Positions 17,123-26,976 are shown, counted from the first letter of the stretch. The stretch: DNA of 64,000 bases from Halogranum rubrum (GCF_900114455.1 NZ_FOTC01000001.1:893058-957057); one strand, 5' to 3'. Numbers and translations: made by a program. The notes: a model not told the origin generated them from the sequence alone.

Positions 17123-18313
17123 TCACTCCCCGGCGGCGGGTGAAGAGGGTTGCGTCTGTGGCTGTGCCTCCGCCTCCAGTCGTCGCACGCCGTCGGGCCG
17201 AGCGATGACGTAGAGCGTGTCGCCCGCGGTGAGCGTCCGACTCCGGTGTGGAATCGCCTCGACGGTCCCTCGTTCGGGGCGGACTGCCGCGACGATTTCG
17301 CCGACGTCGGAGACGGCTTTGCCGTCGAGTGGACTCTCTGCACGAACCGTCACCACGCCCATCGTCTCCTCGGCGGCCCGCAGGAGCGAGGCGAACTCGT
17401 GTTCGGTCTTTGGCTCGGACGGGAGTGTCACCACGCGATACGACCGGGTCGTGTCGAGCGTCGTCGCGTCGGCGGCGTCGACAGCGAGTGTCGTGACGTC
17501 GTCGGTCGCTGCACGCAACTCCGCTGTGACGACGCGTTCGGGCGACTCGGTGTCGGTCCACACCTGTACGATGTCGCCGGGACTGGCCGTGGCGGCGGGG
17601 TCGGCCTCGATGGCGACGGCCGCCGCACCGGGAGTCAGCGTCGGACCGATTCCGGTCATCCGACTCCCGACGGCGAGATACTCGACGTCGCCGTCCTCGT
17701 CGATTTCGACGTCGACGTAGCCGACGCCGTAGTCGTCTTTCAGCCGCGTCGCCAGTCGGCCTCGAAGCTCCTCGACGGTCAACTTCCGCGGGAACAACAG
17801 CGTCTTGCCGGCCATCTCGGCCTTTCGCTCGGCCGAGACGGCGTCGTGTTCGTCTATGTCGCCAACCTCTTCGGGAAGCGTGATGGCCGTCACCCGACCG
17901 ACCGAGCGGACGACTCGACTCACTTCGCCTTCGAGTTCTCGGACGCCCGTGACGGCGAAGACGTTCGTCGCGAAGGCGTCGCCGACGCGCCACCCGACCA
18001 GCGAGATGGCGATGCCAATAGAGATTGCGGCGACGTTCTCCAACACCGCCTGTAGCTGGAAAATATCGGTCTCGTTGCCCTCGATGACGAGTCCGAGTTC
18101 TACGAACTGCAACGCTGCGACGACGGCGGCGACGCCGACGAGTGCAGCAACTCCCTTCGAGACTTGCTCCTTGAAGTACCACCGAAAGACCAGCGCGGTT
18201 ACCCCTGCTGCGACGGCCGCGGCAAGCGCGTAGCCGAGGAGGTCGCCGACGAACCCGACAGCGTCTGTTGCGAACTGAGCGAACGGAGCGCCGACCTGCA
18301 ACACGAGACTCAC
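17123..18313 (-). CDS. Membrane-anchored RCK_C (TrkA-C) regulator protein
   Basis: The 396-residue protein has an N-terminal region of about three membrane segments (residues ~20-45, 55-75, 88-108), a middle region resembling the next gene's product, and a clear TrkA_C/RCK_C domain near residues 315-383 (GEIVAAVRPERG, then LTAGDTLYVIARPDGV). RCK_C domains sense nucleotides or c-di-AMP in potassium transport. No RCK_N/TrkA-N domain is present. It starts with GTG in a 4-base GTGA overlap with the upstream paralogue, so the two are translationally coupled. Its partner may be the divergent channel at 19655. Confidence 0.85.
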   Translation of the reverse strand: MSLVLQVGAPFAQFATDAVGFVGDLLGYALAAAVAAGVTALVFRWYFKEQVSKGVAALVGVAAVVAALQFVELGLVIEGNETDIFQLQAVLENVAAISIGIAISLVGWRVGDAFATNVFAVTGVRELEGEVSRVVRSVGRVTAITLPEEVGDIDEHDAVSAERKAEMAGKTLLFPRKLTVEELRGRLATRLKDDYGVGYVDVEIDEDGDVEYLAVGSRMTGIGPTLTPGAAAVAIEADPAATASPGDIVQVWTDTESPERVVTAELRAATDDVTTLAVDAADATTLDTTRSYRVVTLPSEPKTEHEFASLLRAAEETMGVVTVRAESPLDGKAVSDVGEIVAAVRPERGTVEAIPHRSRTLTAGDTLYVIARPDGVRRLEAEAQPQTQPSSPAAGE

Positions 18314-19557
18314 GCGGCCACCTCCGCGAACGCGTCGAGCGCGCTGCGCGTCCCGACGACGAACAACTCGTCACCAGCGGTCAACTCGGTCGATCCGCGG
18401 GGAGCGAACTGCCACGTCTCGTGTCTCACTGCGAGGATGCCTACCTCGTAGGTGTCACGGACGCTCGCGTCGCCGATAGTGACGCCGTCGAGTGCCCCGC
18501 CGGTCTTCACCGAGACGCGGCGGAACCGACGTCCCGCACGACGTAACAACGTCGTGAGTTCGAACTCGCGGCGCGTCCCGCGTGCCTGCACGACCAGTCG
18601 CGGCGACGGTGACGAGAGGAGTGTCTTGGCTTCGGTTCGCGGAACGGCGACGGTCACTCGCCCGTCTCCACCGGCCGTTATCGGCGGCGGGGGCGTCTCG
18701 ACCGTCTCGGTCGTCTCGTCTGTGCCGCCGTCGGTAGCGGTCGCTTGCTTGGTCGCGTCACTGCTCGCCGCCTTTTCGGTCGCCTCGGAGCCAGTCGAAC
18801 GCACTGCAAGAACCGTCCCCGTCACCGTCGTCTCCGACGTGACGAGGTCGACGATGTCGCCTCGGGCCAACCCGGTCGGGACGAGCGCCTCGACGGAGAC
18901 GGCGCGCTTGCCCGATGGAACGCGTTTCGAGAGCGCACCGACCGGCGGGGCGGCGGCGATGGTCGCTCGCGCTCGCTCGTCGAGGTGGACCGACACCTCC
19001 GCGAGGTCGTGGTCGTTCCGCAGGCGGTCGGCGAGTCGTGTCTCCAGTTCGGTGAGTGGCACGTCGGCGGGGAACGTCCACTCGCCGTTCTGGAGCTCTG
19101 TACGCAACGCCGCAGGCATCGGCGGGTAGCCTTCGACGTCGGCGATTTCACCGGCGACGGTAATACGGACTTGGCCGCGCCCGCCGACGAGTTCGACCAC
19201 GTCCGTCGAGAGCGTTCGGTCGGTGATCTTCTTCAGCGTGAGTCGTTTCGGAAGCGCCGCCCCGAGTTTGTCACCCTGGGCGTGCGCATAGAGCGTAATC
19301 ATCAGCACGACGATGATAGCGACGACGATGGCGACGTTGTGTTCGGCGTTGATGACCGCTTCGTCGCTCAGTGCCAGGAGACCACCGTTGACACCTGCGA
19401 TGGCGAGTGCGAGGACGACGACACCGAACCCGGGGATGGTGACGTCCGTGAAGTACTTGAACACGAAACCCAACCCGCCCGCGATGAGTGCGGGGATGAT
19501 ACCTGCGAGGACACCGAGATAGATGCCGTAGAGGATTTCGACCGGAAGTGCAGCCAT
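18310..19557 (-). CDS. Membrane-anchored RCK_C regulator protein, first gene of operon
   Basis: The 415-residue protein has three membrane segments (about residues 5-30, 38-58, 68-88), a middle beta-rich part, and a Thr/Ala-rich acidic linker (~265-300). A canonical C-terminal RCK_C domain spans about residues 345-414 (YEVGILAVRHETWQFAPRG, then TAGDELFVVGTRSALDAF). It is paralogous to the downstream protein, and the two may form a hetero-oligomer. Promoter: TTTAATC about 26 bases upstream, back-to-back with the channel promoter, so channel and regulator genes probably respond together to potassium or osmotic stress. Confidence 0.85.
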   Translation of the reverse strand: MAALPVEILYGIYLGVLAGIIPALIAGGLGFVFKYFTDVTIPGFGVVVLALAIAGVNGGLLALSDEAVINAEHNVAIVVAIIVVLMITLYAHAQGDKLGAALPKRLTLKKITDRTLSTDVVELVGGRGQVRITVAGEIADVEGYPPMPAALRTELQNGEWTFPADVPLTELETRLADRLRNDHDLAEVSVHLDERARATIAAAPPVGALSKRVPSGKRAVSVEALVPTGLARGDIVDLVTSETTVTGTVLAVRSTGSEATEKAASSDATKQATATDGGTDETTETVETPPPPITAGGDGRVTVAVPRTEAKTLLSSPSPRLVVQARGTRREFELTTLLRRAGRRFRRVSVKTGGALDGVTIGDASVRDTYEVGILAVRHETWQFAPRGSTELTAGDELFVVGTRSALDAFAEVAA

Positions 19558-19579
19558 GAGCGGTGCCTCTCGCCGCTCG

Positions 19580-19631
19580 ATTAAACCAGTACCGCTGTAC
19601 GACATCGTCGTGGAGCCGTGAGGCTTTATAC
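19580..19631. promoter_or_regulatory. Divergent promoters of RCK_C operon and K+ channel
   Basis: TTTAATC (read leftward, centred about 26 bases before the RCK_C gene) and CTTTATA (read rightward, about 28 bases before the channel ATG) lie about 40 bases apart in a 97-base gap. Confidence 0.6.
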
Positions 19632-19654
19632 GTAGACGGCGTTTCGAGTCCGGT

Positions 19655-20836
19655 ATGGCACTGGGAGGAGTTCACGTCGACCGCGAGTGGATTGGCGCAC
19701 GCGCGTCGGTCACGTTTACGTTTCTCGTCGCCGTCCTCTCCGTCGCGACGGGTATCGCCAACATCTCCGCGGCACCGAGCGGCCCACTCGTCCAGTACGT
19801 CCCCGAACTCGTTCAGCAGACGGTCGGCTTCACCGGCGCACTCACCGGCTTTCTCATGTTGGGGAGTGCGTTCGGCCTGCGTAGCGGCCTGCGTTCGGCG
19901 TGGGTCTCGACGATTGTCCTCCTGCCCGTCACCGCCGCACAGGGGCTCCTCCAGGCGAGCGTCTACTCCTATCCGCTCGTCGCCCTCTCGGCTATCTCGC
20001 TTCCCGTCATCCTTCTCAACCACGGGCGGTTCACCCGTGAACTCGACCTCACGGCGACGCAACTCGCCGCTATCGTCTCACTCGTCGGCGCACAGCTTTA
20101 TGGAACCGCCGGCACCTACGCGCTCCGCGAGGAGTTCAACGGCGTCCAGTCACTGACCGACGCCTACTGGTACACCATCGTCACCGGCAGCACGGTCGGC
20201 TACGGCGACATCACGCCCGCGAGCGACCGCGCGTCGCTGTTCGCCATCTCCGTCCTCCTCGTCAACGTCGCCGCCTTCGCCGTCGCACTCGGTGTCCTGC
20301 TCACGCCCGCAATCGAAGCCCGCCTCTCGAAAGCACTCGGTAAAATGAACGAATCACAACTCGACCTCTTGGACGACCACATCCTCGTTCTCGGTTACGG
20401 GGAACTCACAGAACCGATTCTCGAAGAACTCGACGAGAAGACGCAGTTCCTCATCGTCACGCCCGAGTCCGAACGCGCACGCACGCTTTCGGAACGTGGC
20501 TACAGCGTCCTCACGGGCGACCCGAGCGACGAAGAGATGCTGGAGAAGGCGAAGATTTCGCTCGCTCGCGCCGTCGTCGTCGCCACCAACGAGGACGCAC
20601 AGGACGCACTCGCTATCCTCACGGCCCGACAACTCAACCCCGAGATTCGCATCGTCGCCGCGGCGACGCACCGCGAGAACGTGAACAAGATGAAACGCGC
20701 CGGGGCGGACACCGTCATCAGTCCGACCACCATCGGCGGCCATCTCCTCGTCGAGTCGGCACTCGGCGGTGAGGATTCGGAGGCCATCGCCGACCGAATT
20801 CTGGGCGAAGACGACGAGCGAAACCGTCAGCGGTAG
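19655..20836 (+). CDS. Potassium channel with RCK (TrkA-N) domain
   Basis: The 393-residue protein combines an N-terminal membrane domain of about five or six segments with a K+ selectivity filter TVGYGD at residues 180-185. A cytosolic TrkA-N Rossmann domain begins around residue 242 (DDHILVLGYGELTEPIL). It resembles MthK/Kch-like archaeal channels but with extra membrane segments before the pore and no obvious RCK_C domain of its own. That domain is offered by the two divergent RCK_C proteins, which makes a functional complex a reasonable inference. A TATA box CTTTATA precedes the start. Confidence 0.93.
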   Translation: MALGGVHVDREWIGARASVTFTFLVAVLSVATGIANISAAPSGPLVQYVPELVQQTVGFTGALTGFLMLGSAFGLRSGLRSAWVSTIVLLPVTAAQGLLQASVYSYPLVALSAISLPVILLNHGRFTRELDLTATQLAAIVSLVGAQLYGTAGTYALREEFNGVQSLTDAYWYTIVTGSTVGYGDITPASDRASLFAISVLLVNVAAFAVALGVLLTPAIEARLSKALGKMNESQLDLLDDHILVLGYGELTEPILEELDEKTQFLIVTPESERARTLSERGYSVLTGDPSDEEMLEKAKISLARAVVVATNEDAQDALAILTARQLNPEIRIVAAATHRENVNKMKRAGADTVISPTTIGGHLLVESALGGEDSEAIADRILGEDDERNRQR

Positions 20837-20859
20837 CGGTAGAACACCAGCGAGTCGCG

Positions 20860-22413
20860 TCAGAGACTGCCGCGGTCGACGACGGCGACGTCGCAGTCGA
20901 CGTCTCGGAGTCGCTCGAACGTCGGCGGGGCGATGAACCGCGAGGCGGTACTTCGCTCCCCGCTCGACCCGAGAACGACGAGGTCGTAGGCGCCGGCGTT
21001 CGACTGGATGAAGTCGCGAATGTCTGCTCTGGCGACGCGCGTCTCTATCGAACAGTCCACCGTCTCGACGAGGTTCGCCAACCGCGTCTCCGCCGGGCGG
21101 CGCTCGACTTCGTCGCTGATACAGGTACAGACGCTCACGTTGCCCGAGCGTCCGGCCAGCCGCGAGGCGAAGTCGATCATCGCGTGAGCGGTGTCGCCCG
21201 GCCGGGAGACGGTGACGAGGATGCGTTTCCAGCGTTGCGTGCCGGTCGTCGACCGGAAGGTGATGGCGTCGTAGGGGCCGCGAAAGACCGTCCGGACGAA
21301 CGGCGACAGCGACCCGTGGTCTGCCTCGTACGGCGTGACGATGAGGTCGCAGTTCGTCGTCCGTGCCGTGTCGATGGTGGCCTGTCCGGGGTCACCGCTG
21401 GCGACGACGACTTCACACGGGACGCCGACGCGAGTCCGGATGGTCGCGGCGTGTGCCTCCAGTCGAGATGCGGACTCCGCAGTCGCCCGCCGTGCCGCCT
21501 CGTCGGTGAGGCCTTCGCCGTCGTTCTCGACGTCGGCGGCGTCGACGGTGTTCACGTCACCCGCTCCGTTGTCTGCGGCGTCCTCGGAATCGTCGCGTCC
21601 GGCGATCTGGTCTTCGATAGACGCCACCGACTCCGGCGGTGTCTCGCCTTCGAGGATGGCCCGTTCGGCCGCCGCGACTCTATCGTCGTCGACGATGTCG
21701 AGGAGGACGACCTTTCCTGCGTCGTGGGCGGCCGCGAGTCGCGCGCCGAACATCGCTGTCGCCTCGGCGGTGTCGCCCCGCATCGGGACGAGCACGTGGT
21801 CGTCGCCGTAGGTCGTTCCGTAGAGGTAGTGTGCGCGCTCTTCGTAGAACTCGTCGCGCCAGATGGCGAAGGCGGTGGCGACGATGACGCTCCCGAGGAC
21901 GACGGTGATGACGTACTCCGAGGGTCTGGCTTGGTCGGTGACGAGAATGAGCAGGGCCGTCGAGAACGACGACGGTTCCTCCACGTCGAGCAGCCACGTC
22001 ACGCCCCCAGTCATGAAGACGGAGAGGGCGGCGCTCTCGGGTCGGAGGCCGAGTTCGGCGATCGTCACGCCGTAGGCGGCAGAGAATATCGACAGCGCCG
22101 CCCATCCACAGAGTGCGCCGACGGTGAGGCCGACGACGAACTTCGTCGGCGAGGCGTAGCGCCCTTCGGGGTCCGCGAACAGGGTGTAGGTTCCCGACGC
22201 GAGCGGCGGAAAGAGCAGGAACGAGAGCTCAGTCGTCGCGTTCGAGAGGAGCGTCACCAGCGCGAGGAGCGCCGGCACGACGAACAGAATCGTGAGGTGG
22301 ATGAGGTTGTCCGTGTTCTCGATCCATCGACCGAACTCGGCGAGTTCGCGGCGCTCTAGCCGCCGGAGACGACGGGCAGACCCGACGAGGCGCGCACGAA
22401 CTCGGTCGCGCAT
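20860..22413 (-). CDS. HPP-family membrane protein with universal stress domains
   Basis: The 517-residue protein has an N-terminal HPP-type integral membrane domain of four or five segments (about residues 38-180, including LLFPPLASGTYTLFADPEG with its PP motif). Two cytosolic UspA-like domains follow (about 205-380 and 395-515; the last shows AYDLVVLGSSGERS, a nucleotide-binding-type motif). An acidic linker near residues 275-310 separates the halves of the first. HPP proteins include nitrite transporters in plastids; whether this one transports is unknown. Its ATG directly abuts the stop codon of the upstream nucleoside phosphorylase. Confidence 0.88.
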   Translation of the reverse strand: MRDRVRARLVGSARRLRRLERRELAEFGRWIENTDNLIHLTILFVVPALLALVTLLSNATTELSFLLFPPLASGTYTLFADPEGRYASPTKFVVGLTVGALCGWAALSIFSAAYGVTIAELGLRPESAALSVFMTGGVTWLLDVEEPSSFSTALLILVTDQARPSEYVITVVLGSVIVATAFAIWRDEFYEERAHYLYGTTYGDDHVLVPMRGDTAEATAMFGARLAAAHDAGKVVLLDIVDDDRVAAAERAILEGETPPESVASIEDQIAGRDDSEDAADNGAGDVNTVDAADVENDGEGLTDEAARRATAESASRLEAHAATIRTRVGVPCEVVVASGDPGQATIDTARTTNCDLIVTPYEADHGSLSPFVRTVFRGPYDAITFRSTTGTQRWKRILVTVSRPGDTAHAMIDFASRLAGRSGNVSVCTCISDEVERRPAETRLANLVETVDCSIETRVARADIRDFIQSNAGAYDLVVLGSSGERSTASRFIAPPTFERLRDVDCDVAVVDRGSL

Positions 22414-23142
22414 CTACGCGAGCGTCGTCACAGCGTCGAGCGTCAGAGTGATTGCACGCTCGACGTTGTTCTTCGCCTTCTCGGGTAACTCCTCGTCGCT
22501 GTCGGCACCTTTCTGCGTCCCCTTCACGAGGTTGCCGTCGACGGTACAGATGGCACCGGCGTGCAGACCCTTGCGTCGAGCGAGCGAGAACACGGTGGCC
22601 GCCTCCATCTCGATGGCGAGCAGTCCGGCCTCGTTCCAGTCTTTCACGTAGTCGTCGTCTTCGTTGTAGAACGCGTCGTCGGAGACGATGGGGCCGACGT
22701 GGACGTCTTCGCCGTTGTCCTCGGCCGAGTCGACGAGCGCCGTGAGCACGTCGTAGTCCGGGACGGCCGGATACACTTCCGACTCGTAGCGCTTCGAGGT
22801 TCCCTCCTCTTTGGCTGCGCCCGTCGCGACGATCATGTCGCCGATTTCGACGTGTTCCTGCAGTGCGCCGATGGTGCCGACGCGGATGAACGTCTCGACG
22901 CCGACGCGCGAGAGTTCTTCGACGGCGATGGCGGCGGAGGGACAGCCGATACCGGTCGAACAGATGGTGAGCGGAACGCCTTCGTACTCGGCGTTGACGA
23001 CCTTGTACTCGCGGTTGGCGGCGACTTCCTCGACGTTCTCACACTGTTTGGCGATTCGGTCGACGCGACCCGGGTCACCGGGGATGAGCGCGATGTCCTC
23101 GACGTCACCCTCTTCGACGAGCAGGTGGGGTTGTTTGGCCAT
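22414..23142 (-). CDS. Nucleoside phosphorylase (uridine phosphorylase family)
   Basis: The 242-residue protein is a trimeric/hexameric-type purine or uridine phosphorylase, cleaving nucleosides with phosphate. The family motifs ALIPGDPGRVDRIA (residues 18-31), STGIGCPSAAIAVEEL, FIRVGTIGALQ and the MEAATVFSLARRKG active-site segment are all present. The motif set fits uridine phosphorylase best, but the specificity needs an assay. A TTTTTCT box sits about 26 bases upstream. It is the promoter-proximal gene of a pair with the HPP/Usp gene. Confidence 0.92.
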   Translation of the reverse strand: MAKQPHLLVEEGDVEDIALIPGDPGRVDRIAKQCENVEEVAANREYKVVNAEYEGVPLTICSTGIGCPSAAIAVEELSRVGVETFIRVGTIGALQEHVEIGDMIVATGAAKEEGTSKRYESEVYPAVPDYDVLTALVDSAEDNGEDVHVGPIVSDDAFYNEDDDYVKDWNEAGLLAIEMEAATVFSLARRKGLHAGAICTVDGNLVKGTQKGADSDEELPEKAKNNVERAITLTLDAVTTLA

Positions 23143-23198
23143 ACTGGCGGATGATGCGGTAGTGAGAAAAATGGCGCGATTGTGGGATGTGGGGGTCG

Positions 23199-23777
23199 TC
23201 AGTCGTCACAGGTTAACACCGACTTCCCGGGGTCGGGTTCGATTCGAAGGTCGGTGACGGCGTCCGTCGGGGCATCGTGACCGTTCAGGTCCCACCGTTC
23301 GAGGAAGACGAGGAGGCGGTCGCCACGAATCTCTTCGGGGTACTCCTCTAGTCGGAACGCGAAGGTGAACTCGTCGCCGTCGACGCTCGTGTCCGGACAC
23401 CAGCCGATGTTCTCGTTCGGTTCGGTCACCGCTTGTGTTGTCACGAAGACGGCGAGGAACTGCTCGTCGTAATCGATAGTCGCATACTCTTCCACCGCTG
23501 ACTGGGCAATCGGCATCGAAATCGCGTTCCATTCTATCTGCTCCTCGACGCTGTCGGGGTCCGAGAACACCTGTGCGGCGAACGCCGGACCGTCGTGCGT
23601 ATCTGAGGGGCCGTCACCGACTGTCGGGCCGCTCGCGATGAACTGTTGCTCGGCGGGTAATGTGAGGTCACTGTAGTGCTCCGGACCGCTCGTGAGGCTC
23701 CCGAACCCGGCACATCCAGCAAGCAGTCCGGAGAGACCAGCAGCACTCGTGGTGAGGAACTGTCGTCTGGAGGGCAT
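23199..23777 (-). CDS. Tat-exported lipoprotein
   Basis: The 192-residue protein has a twin-arginine signal (SRRQFLTTSAAG) and a lipobox LLAGC with the anchoring cysteine at about residue 22. The mature part is acidic and predicted beta-rich, with two further cysteines (in GWCPD and LTCDD) that may form a disulfide. No family is recognised, so only its location as an extracellular membrane-tethered protein can be stated. Confidence 0.8.
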   Translation of the reverse strand: MPSRRQFLTTSAAGLSGLLAGCAGFGSLTSGPEHYSDLTLPAEQQFIASGPTVGDGPSDTHDGPAFAAQVFSDPDSVEEQIEWNAISMPIAQSAVEEYATIDYDEQFLAVFVTTQAVTEPNENIGWCPDTSVDGDEFTFAFRLEEYPEEIRGDRLLVFLERWDLNGHDAPTDAVTDLRIEPDPGKSVLTCDD

Positions 23778-23854
23778 CAGTCAGTCGATATCTGGGTTGG
23801 CGAAAAAGTGTTCTGGAACTGAGAGTTGCTGCTCGCTACAGCGGAAACCCGCAC

Positions 23855-24841
23855 TCATCCCATCTGCTCCGGCGACAACTCTTCGACCGTCCCTTTCGTC
23901 AACTCCTCGTCCGCCTGCGCGGGGATGACGACGATGGGTTCGTCGATGGTCTCCAGCGCCGCAACCTCGCGGAACTGCTCGCGGGCGTCCTCTGGGGTTC
24001 CGGCCACACCGAGTTCAGAGACCATCTCGTCGGTGACGGCGTCTCGCGCGTCGCCACGGTTGCCGTCGCGCCACGCCTCGGCGACGGCGTCTGCCTCCTC
24101 CGGGAACGTCTGTGCGACCGACTTCCGGTAGCCTTCGCCGCTACCGACGTAGTAGGCGATGTGGCCCTTCACGGCTTTCGTCGCCGCCGCGGCGTCGTCG
24201 CTGACGGCCGAGGGGACGTACGGGGCGACCGAGATGTCGTCTGGGTCGCGTCCGGCCTCGCGGGCCGCGTCGGCGACGACTTCGAACGCCTCCGAGAGCT
24301 GTGAGAACGGAATCATGTGTGGAATCCAGCCGTCGGCGACGTGCCCGGTCGCTCGTCTATTTGCCGGGCCGAGGGCGGCGACGTAGAGCGGGACGTCGGC
24401 GTCGAGCGGCGGGAAGTCGGCGACGTCGAACAACTCGCCGTCGTACTCGACGCGCTCGTCTCCCCCCGACGTGTAGGCCTTCACGAGTTCGACCGTCTCG
24501 TGGATGCGCCGTGCCGGGCGGTCGAACGACTCGCCGTGGAGGTCCTCGATAGCTTTCGGCGTGCTCGTCCCGACGCCGAGTCGAAGCTCTCGGTCCGTCG
24601 TCGACTGCAGCGTCGCGGCGGCCGAGGCGAGCACTGCGGGCGAGCGCGAGAAGACGTTGACGATGGCCGTCCCGAGTCCGATGTCGTCGGTGTGGTGCGC
24701 CACGTGCGAGAGGTGGACGAACGCGTCGGTCCCCCAGAGTTCGCCCGTCCAGACGGTGTCGTAGCCGAGCGATTCCAGTCGCTTCGCGAAGTCGGGGGTG
24801 ACTACGTCGGTGACGCCGGGGAGGAGTACGCCGTGTGTCAT
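23855..24841 (-). CDS. F420-dependent LLM-class oxidoreductase
   Basis: The 328-residue protein is a luciferase-like monooxygenase-family TIM barrel of the coenzyme F420 type. It shows LESLGYDTVWTGELWGTDAF, GLGTAIVNVFSRSPAVLA, LRLGVGTSTPKAIEDLHG and VPLYVAALGPANRRATGHVADGW, the usual F420-binding and substrate-pocket segments of Mer/FGD-like enzymes. Haloarchaea make F420 but lack methanogenesis, so a role in redox conversion of an unknown substrate is most likely. The start at 24841 was chosen because CTATTTGT is centred about 28 bases upstream. Confidence 0.93.
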   Translation of the reverse strand: MTHGVLLPGVTDVVTPDFAKRLESLGYDTVWTGELWGTDAFVHLSHVAHHTDDIGLGTAIVNVFSRSPAVLASAAATLQSTTDRELRLGVGTSTPKAIEDLHGESFDRPARRIHETVELVKAYTSGGDERVEYDGELFDVADFPPLDADVPLYVAALGPANRRATGHVADGWIPHMIPFSQLSEAFEVVADAAREAGRDPDDISVAPYVPSAVSDDAAAATKAVKGHIAYYVGSGEGYRKSVAQTFPEEADAVAEAWRDGNRGDARDAVTDEMVSELGVAGTPEDAREQFREVAALETIDEPIVVIPAQADEELTKGTVEELSPEQMG

Positions 24842-24996
24842 GTGTCGTTTCCACACACCCCGACGACAAATAGCCACGGCCATGACTGTTCAGGGTCCAC
24901 CGACTCTCTCGCTTCAGTCGTCGTGTTCTCTCGTTAGAGGGTAGTTCGGGACCACCGGCGCACACAAGTAGTTGTCTCCCGTATCCGTAGCGAGTT

Positions 24997-26976
24997 ATGC
25001 CGTCAAACGGGCACTCGGAGACACGCGAACGTGGATTGCTCTCTCCCGAGGTGGTGTTCGAGAGGCTCCCTGGCGTCGTCTATGTGACCGACACAGCAGA
25101 CCGGCTACTGGCGTGGAACGACGGCTTTGCCGCCTTCACCGGCTACGACGACGACGCGCTAGCGTCGATGGAACGTTCGGACGTACTCAGGTCGACGACG
25201 GCCGACCATGCGGACGGAGACGAGACCACCGTCCACGGCACGGTTCGGACGGCATCGGGTGAGGAGGTTTCCTGTGAGTACACCGAACGTCAGTTGACGG
25301 ACGAGGCTGGCATCGTCGTCGGTCGGTGTGGAGTCGTTCACCCTCTCGACGTCCCTAGCGAGAGTGCTCCATCGACCCAACACGACGGCACTCGAGGGTT
25401 CGAGTCCGCCGTCGCGTCGATTCCCGACGTTGCGCTCGTCCATCTCACGTCGACCGGCGGGATTCTCACGTGGAACGAGGGTGCCCGGAGACTGCACGGC
25501 TACCGACCCGACGAGATTCTCGGCCAGCACGTCTCGGTGCTGTACACTCCCGACGACGTCGACGCGGGCGTACCCGACCGCCTGCTTGCGGAGGCCGAGA
25601 CGGACGGTCACGCCGAGGCCGAAGGGTGGTGCGTCCGCAAAGACGGGTCGTCGTTCTGGGCCACCGTCGGCCTGACTCCCGTGTCAGACGACCAGGGCCG
25701 ACACGGCGGGTTCACGCTACTGCTTCGCGACTCGACGTTCCAGCACGAACAGGCGATACGACTCCGTCGCCAACAGGACGAACTGGAGGCACTGAACCTG
25801 CTCTCTGATCTCGTTCGAACGCTCGTCAGACACGTCGCCGAGGGGTCGACACAGGAGAGTATCGAACAGGTCGTCTGCCAGCGACTCGCCGGCGCCGACC
25901 GCTATCTGTCCGCCGTCGTCGTCGAACTCGAACTCGACGGCGAACGACTCACGTCCCGAGTGTCTGCCGGCGACGACGGAGCGCACGACGCGATTACGCA
26001 GGCCGCACGCGACAGCGGATTGGCGATGTCTACCGGCGAAGTGTTCCGGACGAACCACTCGCTCGCGCCCGTGGCGTTCTCGACGGACAGCGAAGTTCCA
26101 GACTCCGTTCGACGGGTCGCCGCCGACTACGGGGTGTCTGCGGCGCTCGCCGTCCCCCTCTCGTTCGGCGACACCGTCTATGCGGTACTCGTCGTCTACA
26201 GTGCAGACTCGATGGCGTTCACCGAACGCGAGCAGAGTGGGTTCGAAGTGCTCGGCCGCACCGTCGGGTTCGCGATGAACGCGAGTCAGAACCTCGCACT
26301 GCTGTTCGCCGACTCGCTCGTCGAGTTGGAGTTCCGCTCGACCGACCGCTCGTCGTTCTTCGTCGACCTCTCGATACGCTACGCCTGCACCTGCCGTCTC
26401 GACGGACAGGTGCTCGCGGCCGACGACCGCCTCCTCCAGTACGTGACGGTGACCGGCGTCGACCCGACCACGGTACTCGAACTCGCCGAGGCACGCGAGG
26501 AGTTTCAGGCAGTCCGTCTCGTCACAGCAGAGGAAGACTCCTGTCTCCTCGAGATCGCCGTCTCGATATCGGGGTTGAAGCGCCTCCTCGATGTGGGCGC
26601 GTACGTTCGGTCGGCGGTCATCGAGGACGGCGTCGCCACCATCGTCGCCGACATCGCCAAAGGCCAGAACGTCCGGTCGGTCGTCCGGGCGTTCCAGTCG
26701 GTCTATCCCGACTCGACGCTGGTCAGCAAACGCGACTACGACCGGCCGACGCACACGGTCTCCGAGTTCCGCCAACAACTCGCCGGCAACCTGACTGACC
26801 GACAACGGGCCGCACTGCGAACGGCGTATCTCGCTGGCTACTTCGACTGGCCGCGTGGGAGCACGGCCGAAGAAGTCGCGACTGCCATGGATATCTCGTC
26901 GGCGACGCTCCACTATCACCTCCGGCGCGCTCAGTACGAACTGATCGAGATGTACCTCAACGAGGGAGACGGCTGA
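24997..26976 (+). CDS. Bat-like PAS-PAS-GAF-HTH transcription regulator
   Basis: The 659-residue protein resembles the bacterio-opsin activator: a first PAS domain (~20-120), a second PAS domain (~140-250, with the classic LHGYRPDEILGQHVSVLY and DGSSFWATVGLTPV), and a GAF domain (~270-420). A Bat middle domain follows (~430-590). It ends in a C-terminal HTH_10 (~605-655, LTDRQRAALRTAYLAGYFDWPRGSTAEEVATAMDISSATLHYHLR). Such proteins sense light, redox or oxygen and activate target genes. No opsin or carotenoid gene lies nearby, so its target is unknown. Confidence 0.92.
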   Translation: MPSNGHSETRERGLLSPEVVFERLPGVVYVTDTADRLLAWNDGFAAFTGYDDDALASMERSDVLRSTTADHADGDETTVHGTVRTASGEEVSCEYTERQLTDEAGIVVGRCGVVHPLDVPSESAPSTQHDGTRGFESAVASIPDVALVHLTSTGGILTWNEGARRLHGYRPDEILGQHVSVLYTPDDVDAGVPDRLLAEAETDGHAEAEGWCVRKDGSSFWATVGLTPVSDDQGRHGGFTLLLRDSTFQHEQAIRLRRQQDELEALNLLSDLVRTLVRHVAEGSTQESIEQVVCQRLAGADRYLSAVVVELELDGERLTSRVSAGDDGAHDAITQAARDSGLAMSTGEVFRTNHSLAPVAFSTDSEVPDSVRRVAADYGVSAALAVPLSFGDTVYAVLVVYSADSMAFTEREQSGFEVLGRTVGFAMNASQNLALLFADSLVELEFRSTDRSSFFVDLSIRYACTCRLDGQVLAADDRLLQYVTVTGVDPTTVLELAEAREEFQAVRLVTAEEDSCLLEIAVSISGLKRLLDVGAYVRSAVIEDGVATIVADIAKGQNVRSVVRAFQSVYPDSTLVSKRDYDRPTHTVSEFRQQLAGNLTDRQRAALRTAYLAGYFDWPRGSTAEEVATAMDISSATLHYHLRRAQYELIEMYLNEGDG

